A stretch of DNA of 64,000 nucleotides from Agromyces sp. Soil535 (GTDB taxonomy: Bacteria > Actinomycetota > Actinomycetes > Actinomycetales > Microbacteriaceae): the NCBI RefSeq assembly GCF_001428255.1, contig NZ_LMRW01000025.1, forward strand, positions 186,001-250,000, read 5' to 3'. Under the pieces are notes generated by a model, which did not search any database, was not told the origin of the DNA, and saw only the letters and a list, made by a program, of their open reading frames with translations. The translations under genes and the position numbers were made by a program. The number at the start of each line of letters is the position of its first letter. Positions within the stretch are counted from its first letter, which is position 1. Positions 26,998 to 38,308 of this stretch are shown here, piece after piece.

Positions 26998-29130
26998 ATG
27001 GACGCTCCGCGCACGACCGTCGCGATGGACTACCACTCGCTCAACGCGATGCTGAACCTCTACGGCGACGACGGCAAGATCCAGTTCGACAAGGACCGCG
27101 AGGCCGCTCGGGAGTACTTCCTGCAGCACGTCAACCAGAACACCGTCTTCTTCCACTCCCTCAAGGAGCGCCTCGACTACCTCGTCGAGAAGCAGTACTA
27201 CGAGCCCGAGGTGCTCGCGCAGTACGACTTCGCCTTTATCCAGAAGCTCAACGACCTCGCCTACTCGAAGAAGTTCCGCTTCGAGACATTCCTCGGCGCG
27301 TTCAAGTACTACACGAGCTACACGCTGAAGACCTTCGACGGCAAGCGCTACCTCGAGCGCTTCGAGGACCGCGTCGTCATGACCGCACTCGGCCTCGCCC
27401 AGGGCGACGAGCAGCTCGCCACCGACCTCGTGGAGGAGATCATCGGCGGCCGCTTCCAGCCGGCCACGCCCACGTTCCTCAACACGGGCAAGGCGCAGCG
27501 CGGCGAGCTCGTCTCGTGCTTCCTGCTCCGCATCGAAGACAACATGGAATCGATCGCGCGCGGCATCAACTCGGCACTCCAGCTGTCGAAGCGCGGTGGC
27601 GGCGTGGCACTGCTGCTCAGCAACATCCGCGAGTCGGGTGCCCCGATCAAGCAGATCGAGAACCAGTCGTCGGGCATCATCCCCGTGATGAAGCTCCTCG
27701 AAGACAGCTTCAGCTACGCCAACCAGCTCGGCGCACGCCAGGGCGCCGGCGCGGTGTACCTGAGCGCGCACCACCCCGACATCATGCGGTTCCTCGACAC
27801 CAAGCGCGAGAACGCCGACGAGAAGATCCGCATCAAGACGCTGAGCCTCGGCGTGGTCGTGCCCGACATCACGTTCGAGCTCGCCAAGAACAACGAGGAC
27901 ATGTACCTCTTCTCGCCCTACGACGTCGAGCGCGTCTACGGCAAGCCGTTCGGCGACGTGCCGATCACCGAGCACTACCGCGCCATGGTCGACGACCCGC
28001 GCATCAAGAAGACGAAGATCAACGCGCGCGAGTTCTTCCAGACCCTCGCCGAGATCCAGTTCGAGAGCGGATACCCCTACATCGTGTTCGAGGACACGGT
28101 GAACAAGGCCAACCCCATCAAGGGCCGCATCAACATGTCGAACCTGTGCTCCGAGATCCTGCAGGTCAACACGCCGACGACCTACAACGAGGACCTGAGC
28201 TACAACCAGATCGGCAAGGACATCAGCTGCAACCTCGGTTCGCTGAACATCGCCCTCACGATGGACTCGCCCGACTTCGGCAAGACCGTCGAGACCGCCA
28301 TCCGCGGACTCACGTCGGTGTCGAACCAGAGCCACATCTCGTCGGTGCGCTCCATCGAAGACGGCAACGACAAGTCGCACGCCATCGGCCTCGGCCAGAT
28401 GAACCTGCACGGCTACCTCGCCCGCGAGCGCATCTTCTACGGCAGCGAGGAGGGCATCGACTTCACGAACATCTACTTCTACACGGTGCTCTTCCACGCG
28501 CTGCGCGCCTCGAACACCATCGCGATCGAGCGCGGCGAGGCCTTCGACGGGTTCTCCGAGTCGAAGTACGCGAGCGGTGAGTTCTTCGAGAAGTACACGG
28601 ATGCCGCGTGGGTGCCCGCGACGGCTCGGGTGCAGGAGCTCTTCGACACGGCCGGCGTGCACATCCCGACGCAGGACGACTGGCGTGAGCTCGCGGCATC
28701 CGTGAAGGAACACGGCATCTACAACCAGAACCTGCAGGCCGTGCCGCCCACCGGATCGATCTCGTACATCAACAACTCGACGGCGTCGATCCACCCGATC
28801 GCGTCGAAGATCGAGATCCGCAAGGAAGGCAAGCTCGGACGCGTGTACTACCCGGCGGCGTTCATGACGAACGACAACCTGGAGTACTACCAGGACGCCT
28901 ACGAGATCGGCTACGAGAAGGTCATCGACACGTATGCCGCGGCGACGCAGCACGTGGACCAGGGCCTCTCGCTCACGCTCTTCTTCAAGGACACGGCGAC
29001 GACCCGCGACATCAACAGGGCGCAGATCTACGCGTGGAAGAAGGGGATCAAGACGATCTACTACATCCGCCTGCGGCAGCTGGCGCTCGAGGGCACGAAC
29101 CTGAGCGAGTGCGTCAGCTGCATGTTGTGA
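26998..29130 (+). CDS. nrdE: Class Ib ribonucleoside-diphosphate reductase, alpha subunit
   Basis: 710 aa from ATG 26998; an in-frame TTG at 26941, with GAAGGA 11 nt upstream, would add 19 residues and cannot be excluded. It reduces NDPs to dNDPs with NrdF. Visible are the substrate-site loop [21 protein letters not shown], the cysteine of the thiyl/redox set in [37 protein letters not shown] near the C-terminus, and the swinging redox tail ECVSCML at the very end. It is full length and intact; the downstream endonuclease gene starts 24 nt after its stop. Confidence 0.96.
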   Translation: MDAPRTTVAMDYHSLNAMLNLYGDDGKIQFDKDREAAREYFLQHVNQNTVFFHSLKERLDYLVEKQYYEPEVLAQYDFAFIQKLNDLAYSKKFRFETFLGAFKYYTSYTLKTFDGKRYLERFEDRVVMTALGLAQGDEQLATDLVEEIIGGRFQPATPTFLNTGKAQRGELVSCFLLRIEDNMESIARGINSALQLSKRGGGVALLLSNIRESGAPIKQIENQSSGIIPVMKLLEDSFSYANQLGARQGAGAVYLSAHHPDIMRFLDTKRENADEKIRIKTLSLGVVVPDITFELAKNNEDMYLFSPYDVERVYGKPFGDVPITEHYRAMVDDPRIKKTKINAREFFQTLAEIQFESGYPYIVFEDTVNKANPIKGRINMSNLCSEILQVNTPTTYNEDLSYNQIGKDISCNLGSLNIALTMDSPDFGKTVETAIRGLTSVSNQSHISSVRSIEDGNDKSHAIGLGQMNLHGYLARERIFYGSEEGIDFTNIYFYTVLFHALRASNTIAIERGEAFDGFSESKYASGEFFEKYTDAAWVPATARVQELFDTAGVHIPTQDDWRELAASVKEHGIYNQNLQAVPPTGSISYINNSTASIHPIASKIEIRKEGKLGRVYYPAAFMTNDNLEYYQDAYEIGYEKVIDTYAAATQHVDQGLSLTLFFKDTATTRDINRAQIYAWKKGIKTIYYIRLRQLALEGTNLSECVSCML

Positions 29131-29154
29131 CAAAGCTTGGGACAAAGGGCAGAG

Positions 29155-30968
<1,814 letters not shown>

Positions 30969-31084
30969 GTCTCGCGATACTGCAGCAGCGGCCGTGAGCT
31001 CGAGGTCGGCGCTCGGCCATCCGTCGAGCCCCGAGGCGGGCATCCGCCTGATCGTCGGCCCTCGCGGTGACGGAGAATCGAAGC

Positions 31085-31558
31085 ATGACGACGCCGGCCG
31101 AGTTCATCGACCGCACGCTCCGAGCCGAAGGCAGTGAAGTGCGGGCGGATACGGACGCTGATCGGATCGGGGTGGGCCTGAGATTCTACGGCGCCTCGGT
31201 CGGCGCAGTGCGCGGAACGGTACGGGACGCGGATCGGCGCTATCCCGGGATGTCGCACGACGAGGTCACGGCGCTCGCCGCCGAGTTGTGGTCGGAGCCG
31301 GTGTACGAGCGCCGGCTCGCGGCGATCGTCCTCCTGCAGCGCTATCTGGCGGTGTTGCGAGGGAGCGACCTCACCCGGGTCGAGCAGTTCCTTCGTGACG
31401 CGCGTGTCCCGGAGCTTGTGGACCCACTCGCCACCGATATCGTCCGTCCCCTGCTCGAACGACTGGATGACCCGGAGGCGACGCGCGCACGACGGATCAT
31501 CGATCGATGGTCGGTGGCGGACGACTCGAACCTGCGCCGTGCCGCCGGGTTGCTCTGA
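31085..31558 (+). CDS. AlkD-like DNA alkylation repair protein, short form, copy 1
   Basis: 157 aa, ATG 31085 after GGAGAA. The sequence AAELWSEPVYERRLAAIVLLQRY and RRIIDRWSVADDSNLRRAAGLL resembles the HEAT-like repeats of AlkD glycosylases, which have about 230 residues. Here the protein stops where AlkD would continue with its C-terminal repeats, so it is either a truncated or a short variant. A paralogue of identical length is at 46153-46626. The next gene (SUMF1-like) follows after 26 nt. The call as a repair enzyme is tentative. Confidence 0.6.
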   Translation: MTTPAEFIDRTLRAEGSEVRADTDADRIGVGLRFYGASVGAVRGTVRDADRRYPGMSHDEVTALAAELWSEPVYERRLAAIVLLQRYLAVLRGSDLTRVEQFLRDARVPELVDPLATDIVRPLLERLDDPEATRARRIIDRWSVADDSNLRRAAGLL

Positions 31559-31584
31559 GTGTGGATGAAGGGGAGACTGCACCG

Positions 31585-32331
31585 GTGGCGGACATCGAGC
31601 TGACACGCATCGCGACCGGCTCCATCACGCTGCACGACGCGCGCCGCAAGGTGCGTTGGAGCGTCGACCTCGAGCCGTTCGAGATCGGGGTGTACCCGGT
31701 GACGCAGGAGCAGCTCGCCGAGATGCTCGGGGTGACGGCGTCGCATCCGCGCCGGCCGGCGACCGGCGTGAGCTGGCTGCGCGCGATCCGGTTCTGCAAT
31801 GCGGCATCCGAGTGGGAGGGGCTCGACCCCGTGTACACGTTCGACGGCGAGGACGTGACGTGGCACGTCGACGCCGACGGGTACCGCCTGCCGACCGAGG
31901 CGGAGTGGGAGTTCGCGTGCCGCGCCGGGTCGACCGGCCCGCACTACGGCCTGCTCTCCGAGGTCGCCTGGACGACTGCTGACGGGGTGACGACCCCGCA
32001 GGAGGTCGGCGTCAAGCTGCCGAACCTCAACGGACTGTTCGACACCCTCGGGAACGTGTGGGAGTGGTGCTGGGACCTGCTCGATCCCGCCCGATACGAC
32101 GCCTACCGCGTGTTCCGCGGCGGCGGGTTCGCGGATGACGCCTGGAGCGTCAGGGCGTCGACCCGGCGGGGCGGTGCTCCGCGCATGCACCATGAGGACG
32201 TCGGGTTCCGCGTCGCGCGGGGTGGCTTCGATGCGACGGATGCCGCGCAGGGGTGGTCTGCGGATGCGGATCGGGAGAGGGCCGCGATCGACGGCCCGCT
32301 CCCATCCGGCTGGACGCCGCGCCGCGCGTAA
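31585..32331 (+). CDS. SUMF1/EgtB-type formylglycine-generating-enzyme-family protein
   Basis: 248 aa from GTG 31585 with GAAGGGGAG 9 nt upstream. The fold is recognisable by FEIGVYPVTQEQLAEMLG, PATGVSWLRAIRFCNAAS, RLPTEAEWEFACRAG, NVWEWCWD and the C-terminal RVFRGGGF.....RASTRRGG......GFRVAR. Family members oxidise a Cys to formylglycine or form C-S bonds, but many are of unknown function. The sulfatase partner is not nearby. A degenerate copy of its first codons lies at 46653-46685 behind the second AlkD-like gene. Confidence 0.85.
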   Translation: MADIELTRIATGSITLHDARRKVRWSVDLEPFEIGVYPVTQEQLAEMLGVTASHPRRPATGVSWLRAIRFCNAASEWEGLDPVYTFDGEDVTWHVDADGYRLPTEAEWEFACRAGSTGPHYGLLSEVAWTTADGVTTPQEVGVKLPNLNGLFDTLGNVWEWCWDLLDPARYDAYRVFRGGGFADDAWSVRASTRRGGAPRMHHEDVGFRVARGGFDATDAAQGWSADADRERAAIDGPLPSGWTPRRA

Positions 32332-32384
32332 CCGCTGGCCTCGATCACGTCGAACTCAGCTCATCGTGGCCGCCGATGATGGAT

Positions 32385-32792
32385 TCAGTCCGCGGCCGAT
32401 TCTCGGGGCGGGTTGTACATGAACTCGATGCGGATGCCGTTGTCGTCCTCGACGAAGGACGCGTAGTAGCGGTCGTTGAACCGCGGGTACAGCTTGGGCT
32501 CGCGCACGGCCGTCCAGCCCGCGCCGAGCGCGATCGCGTGCAGACGATCGACCTCCTCGCGTGAATCGACGGCGAAGGCGAGGTGCTGCCAACCGACCTG
32601 GCCGTGCCGGTGCGGGCCGCTGCCCGCTTCGCGGGCGGGGTGGAGGATCAGCTCCTCCTCGCCCTTGTACCAGGACACGCCGTTGTCGGCATCGAGCCGG
32701 GTGCAGCCGAGCCCCTGCATCACCGGATCGAACTGTGCGATCGAGCGAGGCAGGTCGTCGACGGTGATGCCGATATGGTCGAAGAGAGGCAT
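32385..32792 (-). CDS. VOC-superfamily (glyoxalase-like) protein
   Basis: 135 aa, ATG at 32792. DHIGITVDDLPRSIAQFDPVMQGLG begins the first module and HLAFAVDSREEVDRLHAIALGAG with YYASFVEDDNGIRIEFMYNP the second. The metal ligands His (DHIG), His (QHLAF) and Glu (IRIEF) are all present, so a metal-dependent enzyme is possible. Substrate unknown. It is convergent with the SUMF1-like gene. Confidence 0.85.
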   Translation of the reverse strand: MPLFDHIGITVDDLPRSIAQFDPVMQGLGCTRLDADNGVSWYKGEEELILHPAREAGSGPHRHGQVGWQHLAFAVDSREEVDRLHAIALGAGWTAVREPKLYPRFNDRYYASFVEDDNGIRIEFMYNPPRESAAD

Positions 32793-32821
32793 CCCGCCAT
32801 CCTATTGAGGCGCGTTCCCGG

Positions 32822-34555
32822 CTACTCCACGAGCTTGCCCGCCGTCGAGACCTCGCGCATGAGGGCCGCGATCTCGGAGGGGATGGGCGGGATCTCCTCG
32901 CGGGTCACGCCGGTCGAGGGCGACCAGACCAGGTTCACCTGCATCGACTCGTCGAGTTCGGGGTGATCGCTGCGGTTGTGGCATCCGCGGGTCTCGCGCC
33001 GTTCGAGCGCCGCCTCCAGGGTCGCCCGAGCGGCCAGAGCGGCCGACTTGAGGTCGAAGGCGTGAGCCAGGTCCTGGTACCCGGCGATGTCGGGGTGGAC
33101 GCCGATGTCGCCCATGCGGGCCTCGATCGCGTCGAGCTCGGCGAGCCCGGCGAGGAGGCCGGCTTCGTCGCGCACCACTCCGGCGTGCTCGGTCATGGTG
33201 TTGCGGATGGCGCGCTGCAGGGCGCGCACGTTCTCCGAACCATCCGATGCGAGCAGCGAGGCGATCTCGTCGCGAGCGGTCTGCACCGCAGTCGCCGACC
33301 GCTGCTGTGCCGAGAGCGCAGCCGAGTACGACGCTGCGGCCCGGCCCACGATGCGTCCGAAGACGAGCAGTTCGATGAGCGAGTTGCCGCCGAGGCGGTT
33401 GGCGCCGTGCAGCCCGGAGGATGCCTCGCCGATGGCGTAGAGCCCCGGGACATCCGTGCCGTGGTCGTCGGGTCGCACCCACACGCCGCCCATCGAGTAG
33501 TGCGCGGTGGGCGCGATCTCGATCGGTGACTTCGTGATATCGAGCATCTGCAGCTCGAGCATCGTCTGGTAGACGCGGGGGAGGCGGGTCATGATCGTCT
33601 CGCGGGGGAGGTGCGAGACATCCAGCCACACTCCGCCGTTCGGGGTGCCGCGCCCCTCCTTGATCTCGGTGTAGCAGGCCAGGGCCACGCGGTCGCGCGT
33701 CGACAGCTCCATCCGCTCGGGGTCGTAACGCGCCATGAAGCGCTCGCCGAGCCCGTTGGTGAGGATGCCGCCTTCACCGCGAGCCGCCTCGCTGATGAGA
33801 GTGCCGGCCGCGCTCTCGGGCTCGATGATCCCCGAGGGGTGGAACTGCACGAGTTCGGGGTCGCGCAGCCGGCCGCCCGCCTCGACGGCGAGCCGGAACG
33901 AGTCGCCCGTGTTCTCGTCGCGCCGCGACGAGGTGCGCCGCCAGATGCGGTTGTGCCCGCCGGCGGCGAGGATGACCGCGTCGGCGTGGATGAGGTAGCG
34001 CGTGCCGTCCTCGAGGTCGAAGCCATAGGCGCCGAACACGGCACCGTCGTCGTTGACGAGGATGCGCGTGACGTAGACCGTGTCGAGGATCGGCACGTTC
34101 AGCTGCGCGGCCCGGATGATCAGCGTGCGCTGGATCTCGAGCCCGGTGTAGTCGCCCGCGAACGCCGTGCGGCGGTACGTGTGAGCGCCGAAGAAGCGCT
34201 GCGAGATGCGGCCGTCCTCCTCGCGGGCGAACGGCATGCCGTAGCGTTCGAGGTCTTCGATGCCGCGCGCCGCGCCCGAGGTGACGATCTCAACCGTGCG
34301 CGGGTTGGCGAGCAGGTAGCTCTCCTTCAGCGTGTCGGCGGCGTGCTGCTGCCAGCTGTCGTCGGCATCCATCGTGGCGAGGGCGGCATTGATGCCGCCG
34401 GCCGCGAGCGAGGTGTGGGCGTCGGACTTGGGGCGCTTTCCCAGGGCGAGGACGTCGACTCCCGCCTCGGCGAGCTCGATGGCGGCGCGCAGGCCCGATC
34501 CGCCGGTGCCGATCACGAGGACGGTCGTGGAGATCTGACGTTCTGAAGCACTCAT
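32822..34555 (-). CDS. Succinate dehydrogenase/fumarate reductase-type flavoprotein
   Basis: 577 aa, ATG at 34555. N-terminal FAD site VLVIGTGGSGLRAAIELAEAG, then AHTSLAAGGINAAL with the His that carries covalent FAD in SdhA/FrdA, the catalytic-site stretches FHPSGI and SEAARGEGGILTN, and HYSMGGVWV..., GEASSGLHGANRLGGNSLIE. The C-terminal helical region ends DLKSAALAARATLEAAL.R.ETRGCHNRSDHPE. No iron-sulfur or membrane-anchor subunit gene is adjacent. It is divergently arranged with a LysR gene, which may regulate it. L-aspartate oxidase is an alternative, less likely because of the HT in the FAD region. Confidence 0.85.
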   Translation of the reverse strand: MSASERQISTTVLVIGTGGSGLRAAIELAEAGVDVLALGKRPKSDAHTSLAAGGINAALATMDADDSWQQHAADTLKESYLLANPRTVEIVTSGAARGIEDLERYGMPFAREEDGRISQRFFGAHTYRRTAFAGDYTGLEIQRTLIIRAAQLNVPILDTVYVTRILVNDDGAVFGAYGFDLEDGTRYLIHADAVILAAGGHNRIWRRTSSRRDENTGDSFRLAVEAGGRLRDPELVQFHPSGIIEPESAAGTLISEAARGEGGILTNGLGERFMARYDPERMELSTRDRVALACYTEIKEGRGTPNGGVWLDVSHLPRETIMTRLPRVYQTMLELQMLDITKSPIEIAPTAHYSMGGVWVRPDDHGTDVPGLYAIGEASSGLHGANRLGGNSLIELLVFGRIVGRAAASYSAALSAQQRSATAVQTARDEIASLLASDGSENVRALQRAIRNTMTEHAGVVRDEAGLLAGLAELDAIEARMGDIGVHPDIAGYQDLAHAFDLKSAALAARATLEAALERRETRGCHNRSDHPELDESMQVNLVWSPSTGVTREEIPPIPSEIAALMREVSTAGKLVE

Positions 34556-34632
34556 ACGGTCCACGCTAGGTTCGGTCGTTGGATTACGCCAATGCATATA
34601 TATCGTGGTAATGATGCGCGTAGGCTATCGAT
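34556..34632. promoter_or_regulatory. Divergent promoter between the flavoprotein and lysR genes
   Basis: This 77-bp gap is clearly AT-richer than its surroundings (gcatatatatcgtggtaatg). LysR proteins usually bind such divergent spacers at T-N11-A sites. No single best operator can be picked by eye. Confidence 0.5.
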
Positions 34633-35568
34633 ATGAACTTCGAGCAACTGCGCAGCTTCGTGGAGGTGGCTCGGTTCGGCAACTTCACCCGAGCCGCCGA
34701 GGAGTTGTATCTCGCCCAGCCCTCGCTGAGCCGCCAGATCGCCGCGCTCGAGCAGGATCTCGGTGCCGAGCTGGTCCACCGGGCCCGCGGCGGAAGCACC
34801 CTGACAATCGCGGGCGAATCGCTGCTGCCGCTCGCGCGCCGCATGCTCGCCGACGCCGACTCGGTGCGCCGCGAGCTGGCCGAACTGGCCGGCCTCGAGC
34901 GCGGCCGGGTGCGGCTCGGCGCCACTCCTACCCTGTGCATCAGTCTTGTCGCAGAGGTGCTCAGCGCGTTCCACGCGGAGCATCCGTCCATCGAACTGCA
35001 CCTGTCGGAACAGGGGTCGCGCCGGCTGCTCGACGAACTCGCCAGCGGCGAGCTCGACCTCGCACTGATCACCACGTCGGATGCCACGACCGCCGAGCGA
35101 TTCACCGTGGCGCCATTGCTCGTCGAGGAGCTCGTGGTGATCTCGTCGGCCGGCGCGCCGCCGGTCACCACCCGCGCCACCATCGGGCTCGAGGAGGTCG
35201 CGGGCCTGCCGCAGATCGTCTTCAGCTCGAGTTACGACCTGCGCAGCGCGACGGATGCCGCCTTCCGCGCGGCGGATCTCACGCCCGATGTCGTGCTCGA
35301 AGGGGCGGAGATGGACGCGGTGCTGCGGTTCGTCGAGCGCGGACTCGGCGTCGCGATCGTGCCGGCTATGGTGCTCATCGATCGCCCCGGACTGCGATCG
35401 GTCCGACTCGACGGGCCGACGCTCGACCGGACGATCAGCGTCGCCCACCCCGCGGACGTCGCGCCGACCGCTGCGGTCGAGGTCATGCGGCACACGATCA
35501 CTGCCAGCGCCACGGCCTTCGCGGCACGAGCGGGGGCGACCATGCGACTCGCCGGTGCGAGCGCGTGA
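34633..35568 (+). CDS. LysR-family transcriptional regulator
   Basis: 311 aa, ATG 34633. Winged helix-turn-helix MNFEQLRSFVEVARFGNFTRAAEELYLAQPSLSRQIAALEQDLG at the N-terminus and a two-lobed effector domain (RVRLGATPTLCISLVAEVLSAF, FVERGLGVAIVPAMVLI). It is divergent from the flavoprotein gene, its likely target. The last 174 bp recur as a separate, diverged copy at 43056-43229. Confidence 0.92.
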   Translation: MNFEQLRSFVEVARFGNFTRAAEELYLAQPSLSRQIAALEQDLGAELVHRARGGSTLTIAGESLLPLARRMLADADSVRRELAELAGLERGRVRLGATPTLCISLVAEVLSAFHAEHPSIELHLSEQGSRRLLDELASGELDLALITTSDATTAERFTVAPLLVEELVVISSAGAPPVTTRATIGLEEVAGLPQIVFSSSYDLRSATDAAFRAADLTPDVVLEGAEMDAVLRFVERGLGVAIVPAMVLIDRPGLRSVRLDGPTLDRTISVAHPADVAPTAAVEVMRHTITASATAFAARAGATMRLAGASA

Positions 35569-36054
<486 letters not shown>

Positions 36055-36104
36055 TGATCCGACGTGGCATCCTTTGAGCGTTCGCTGACTCGAAGGCCGC
36101 AGAG

Positions 36105-37124
36105 ATGAACATCCCCACCCTGATGATGAAGGTCGCCGCGCTGCGGGGGCATCCCGTCCCGATCTCGAAGCAACCTGCGCCGTATGACGCGGGCGACAGC
36201 GTGGTGATCCCCGCGGATGCCGCAGGTCAGATCGGTCGGGTCGGAGGAGTGCGCGAGTTCAGGAATCGCGCCTATGCCCGCTACGAGGACGCCGGGAGGG
36301 GTGGCGCCCCGCTGGTGCTGCGAATGGACATCCTGGTTCCCGAAGCGCCGGGCCCGCATCCGCTCGTGGTCTTCGTCCCTGGGGGCGGGTTCATCATGTC
36401 GGCCAAGGCAGGCGGTCGACGGATGCGACGTGCGCTCGCCGCCCCCGGCTACGTGGTCGCGAGCATCGAGTACCGCACCACTCGCCACGGCGCCACCTAC
36501 GTGGACGGACTGGCCGACGTACGAGCGGCCGTCCGGTTCCTGCGTACGCGCGCCGATGACTATCACATCGACCCCGCGCGTGTTGCGCTGTGGGGTGAAT
36601 CCGCCGGCGGCTACCTCGTCGCCCTGGCCGGGGCGACCAACGGCGACCGCCATTTCGATCCGGATGGCGACGCTCAGGTCCAGGCGATCATCGACAAGTT
36701 CGGAGGCTCCGACCTGCGTCGACTCGGCGACGGATTCGATCAGGCCACCATCGACGCCGTCTACGCCCCCGGAAACGCCATCGCGCGATACGTGCACGGA
36801 CCGCAGGCGGTGAGCATCGACGATGATCCCGTAGCCGTCACTGCCGCCGACCCCGCGACGTACGTGAACTCATCGATACCGCCATTCTTGATCCTCCATG
36901 GCAGCGACGATCGGATCATCTCGCCGGTGCAGACTGCGTTGCTGCACCGCGCGCTCCTGAGGGCCGGAGTCAGCAGCACCCGGTACCTCGTCACGGGCGC
37001 CGGGCATGGGGACTTGGCGGTCAAGGGCGGCGAAGAGAGGTTCTGGACGACGGCGTCGATGATGAAGATCATGACGGACTTCCTCGCTCTGAGCTTCTCC
37101 GCCGTCGGCCGGGACGCCCGATGA
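36105..37124 (+). CDS. Alpha/beta hydrolase (carboxylesterase-like)
   Basis: 339 aa, ATG 36105. The esterase/lipase features are the oxyanion loop VFVPGGGFIM (an HGG-like GGG), nucleophile elbow LWGESAGGYL, the acid region LILHGSDDRIISP and the catalytic His in GAGHGDLA. No signal peptide is evident, so it is cytoplasmic. It lies alone between nrdF fragments 1 and 2, separated from the latter by 4 bp. It could act on acetylated sugars or xenobiotic esters, but nothing nearby tells which. Confidence 0.85.
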   Translation: MNIPTLMMKVAALRGHPVPISKQPAPYDAGDSVVIPADAAGQIGRVGGVREFRNRAYARYEDAGRGGAPLVLRMDILVPEAPGPHPLVVFVPGGGFIMSAKAGGRRMRRALAAPGYVVASIEYRTTRHGATYVDGLADVRAAVRFLRTRADDYHIDPARVALWGESAGGYLVALAGATNGDRHFDPDGDAQVQAIIDKFGGSDLRRLGDGFDQATIDAVYAPGNAIARYVHGPQAVSIDDDPVAVTAADPATYVNSSIPPFLILHGSDDRIISPVQTALLHRALLRAGVSSTRYLVTGAGHGDLAVKGGEERFWTTASMMKIMTDFLALSFSAVGRDAR

Positions 37125-37128
37125 CGGT

Positions 37129-37168
37129 GGCAAGGCCGTGAACACCGAGGACGAGGACTGGGACTTCT
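37129..37168 (+). pseudogene. nrdF 3' fragment 2 (last 13 codons)
   Basis: ggcaaggccgtgaacaccga... to gactgggacttct is a 40-bp match to nrdF 30927-30966 with a single substitution (gat to gac, shared with fragment 1). The frame continues as SKP and a stop. It starts 4 bp after the esterase stop. Confidence 0.85.
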
Positions 37169-37506
37169 CGAAGCCCTGACCACGGCGGCAATCCTGTCAT
37201 CGCTGTCAAGGATGCGGTGCGCCCGCGGTTGAGCGCGAATGAGACCGATCTGCCTACATTCCGCTGGAGGAATGCAAGGGCTTTGATGAGGTTATTGCGC
37301 CACGCGGAGCTGCTCGGTTCCCGTCGATTACCCCGGCGACGAACGGCTGGACTGACTTGTCATCGCGCGCCCCACCGCGCCGAATGCGAACTGTTCGCCG
37401 TCACAATCCGAGCGCCTGAATCGTGTGAGCGATTCCATTGCTGCTTGTCGGGACGCAGCGCATGATCGATTTGTCACCCCCAATCCAACCGATCAGAGGC
37501 ATCGTC
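37169..37506. other. Intergenic stretch without recognisable gene
   Basis: 338 bp between nrdF fragment 2 and the DUF308-like gene. It is lower in GC than the neighbouring genes and holds no ORF with family similarity or clear promoter. Confidence 0.5.
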
Positions 37507-37767
37507 ATGAGCATCTTCGCCCCAAGCCCACTCGCCGCCGTCGCGAAGAGACTGGGCAGTTCATGGTGGGCACTGCTGATCGTCGGAATCGCCTGGATCG
37601 TGATCGGCTTCGTCGTGCTGCGGTTCGACAACTCGACCGTCTATGTCATCTCGATCGCCTTCGGCATCCTCGTCCTACTGTCCGCGATCGGCGAGATCTT
37701 CCGCGGCGTCGCCGAGATCGCGGCGGCGTTCACCGTGCGCCAGGTCGCTCAGGCTGCGGGCCAATAG
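37507..37767 (+). CDS. Small membrane protein, half of a DUF308/HdeD-type protein
   Basis: 86 aa, ATG 37507. Two hydrophobic helices (WWALLIVGIAWIVIGFVVLRF and VYVISIAFGILVLLSAIGEIF) resemble one hairpin unit of the HdeD/DUF308 family, whose members have about six helices and 180 or more residues. It ends after AAAFTVRQVAQAAGQ, so it is a truncated or minimal version. The coiled-coil gene begins 43 nt downstream and may be in the same transcript. Confidence 0.65.
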   Translation: MSIFAPSPLAAVAKRLGSSWWALLIVGIAWIVIGFVVLRFDNSTVYVISIAFGILVLLSAIGEIFRGVAEIAAAFTVRQVAQAAGQ

Positions 37768-37810
37768 CTCAATATCTGTCCCCCATCCGGCAACAATGAA
37801 AGGAAACATC

Positions 37811-38233
37811 ATGGCACTCTCGGAACACCTCGAAAAGCTCTCCAAGCAAGCGAAGTCGCTCGAGGACTCGGTCGCCTCGTTCAACCAGGACACAGAGCAG
37901 GCGATCACCGCGAAGCGCGTGGAGGCCAAGAAATCACTCGATGAGGCGAAGACCAGGTTCGGCGATCAGATGAACGCCGACGCCGACGAGTTCACCGCAT
38001 CGTGGGCCGAGCTCCAGAAAGAGGTCTCCGACAGCTTCGACTCGTTGCAGAACGACATCGCCAAGAAGCGCGCCGATCGCGCCGCGAAGAAGGCGGAACG
38101 TACAGCCGAGTACGCCGAAGGCGATGCGGAGGATGCCGTCGACTGGGCCGTTTACGCACTTCAGGAGGCGGAGTACGCCATTCTCGACGCCGCCTATGCG
38201 AGGGACGAAGCCAACCGGCTGCAGAAGGGCTGA
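37811..38233 (+). CDS. Predicted coiled-coil protein of unknown function
   Basis: 140 aa, ATG 37811 with AAAGGA at 37799-37804. The whole protein is charged and helical (EHLEKLSKQAKSLEDSVASFN, KKSLDEAKTRF, KKRADRAAKKAERTAEYAE), ending EYAILDAAYARDEANRLQKG. No signal peptide, membrane helix or known domain is visible. Neighbouring a DUF308-like protein, it could be a stress-related cytoplasmic partner, but that is speculation. Confidence 0.65.
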   Translation: MALSEHLEKLSKQAKSLEDSVASFNQDTEQAITAKRVEAKKSLDEAKTRFGDQMNADADEFTASWAELQKEVSDSFDSLQNDIAKKRADRAAKKAERTAEYAEGDAEDAVDWAVYALQEAEYAILDAAYARDEANRLQKG

Positions 38234-38308
38234 CACGACGACGGGTGGGCGTGCCAAGCTTTGAGGTATGTCCACCCGTCCATGCCCGCTTTGAGGTTCG
38301 TGCCGGCC

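Noticed and set aside
32822..34555. L-aspartate oxidase (nadB)
   Set aside because: The HT in the FAD region is the SdhA/FrdA type, and no nadA or nadC is adjacent. The possibility is noted in the feature but not adopted.
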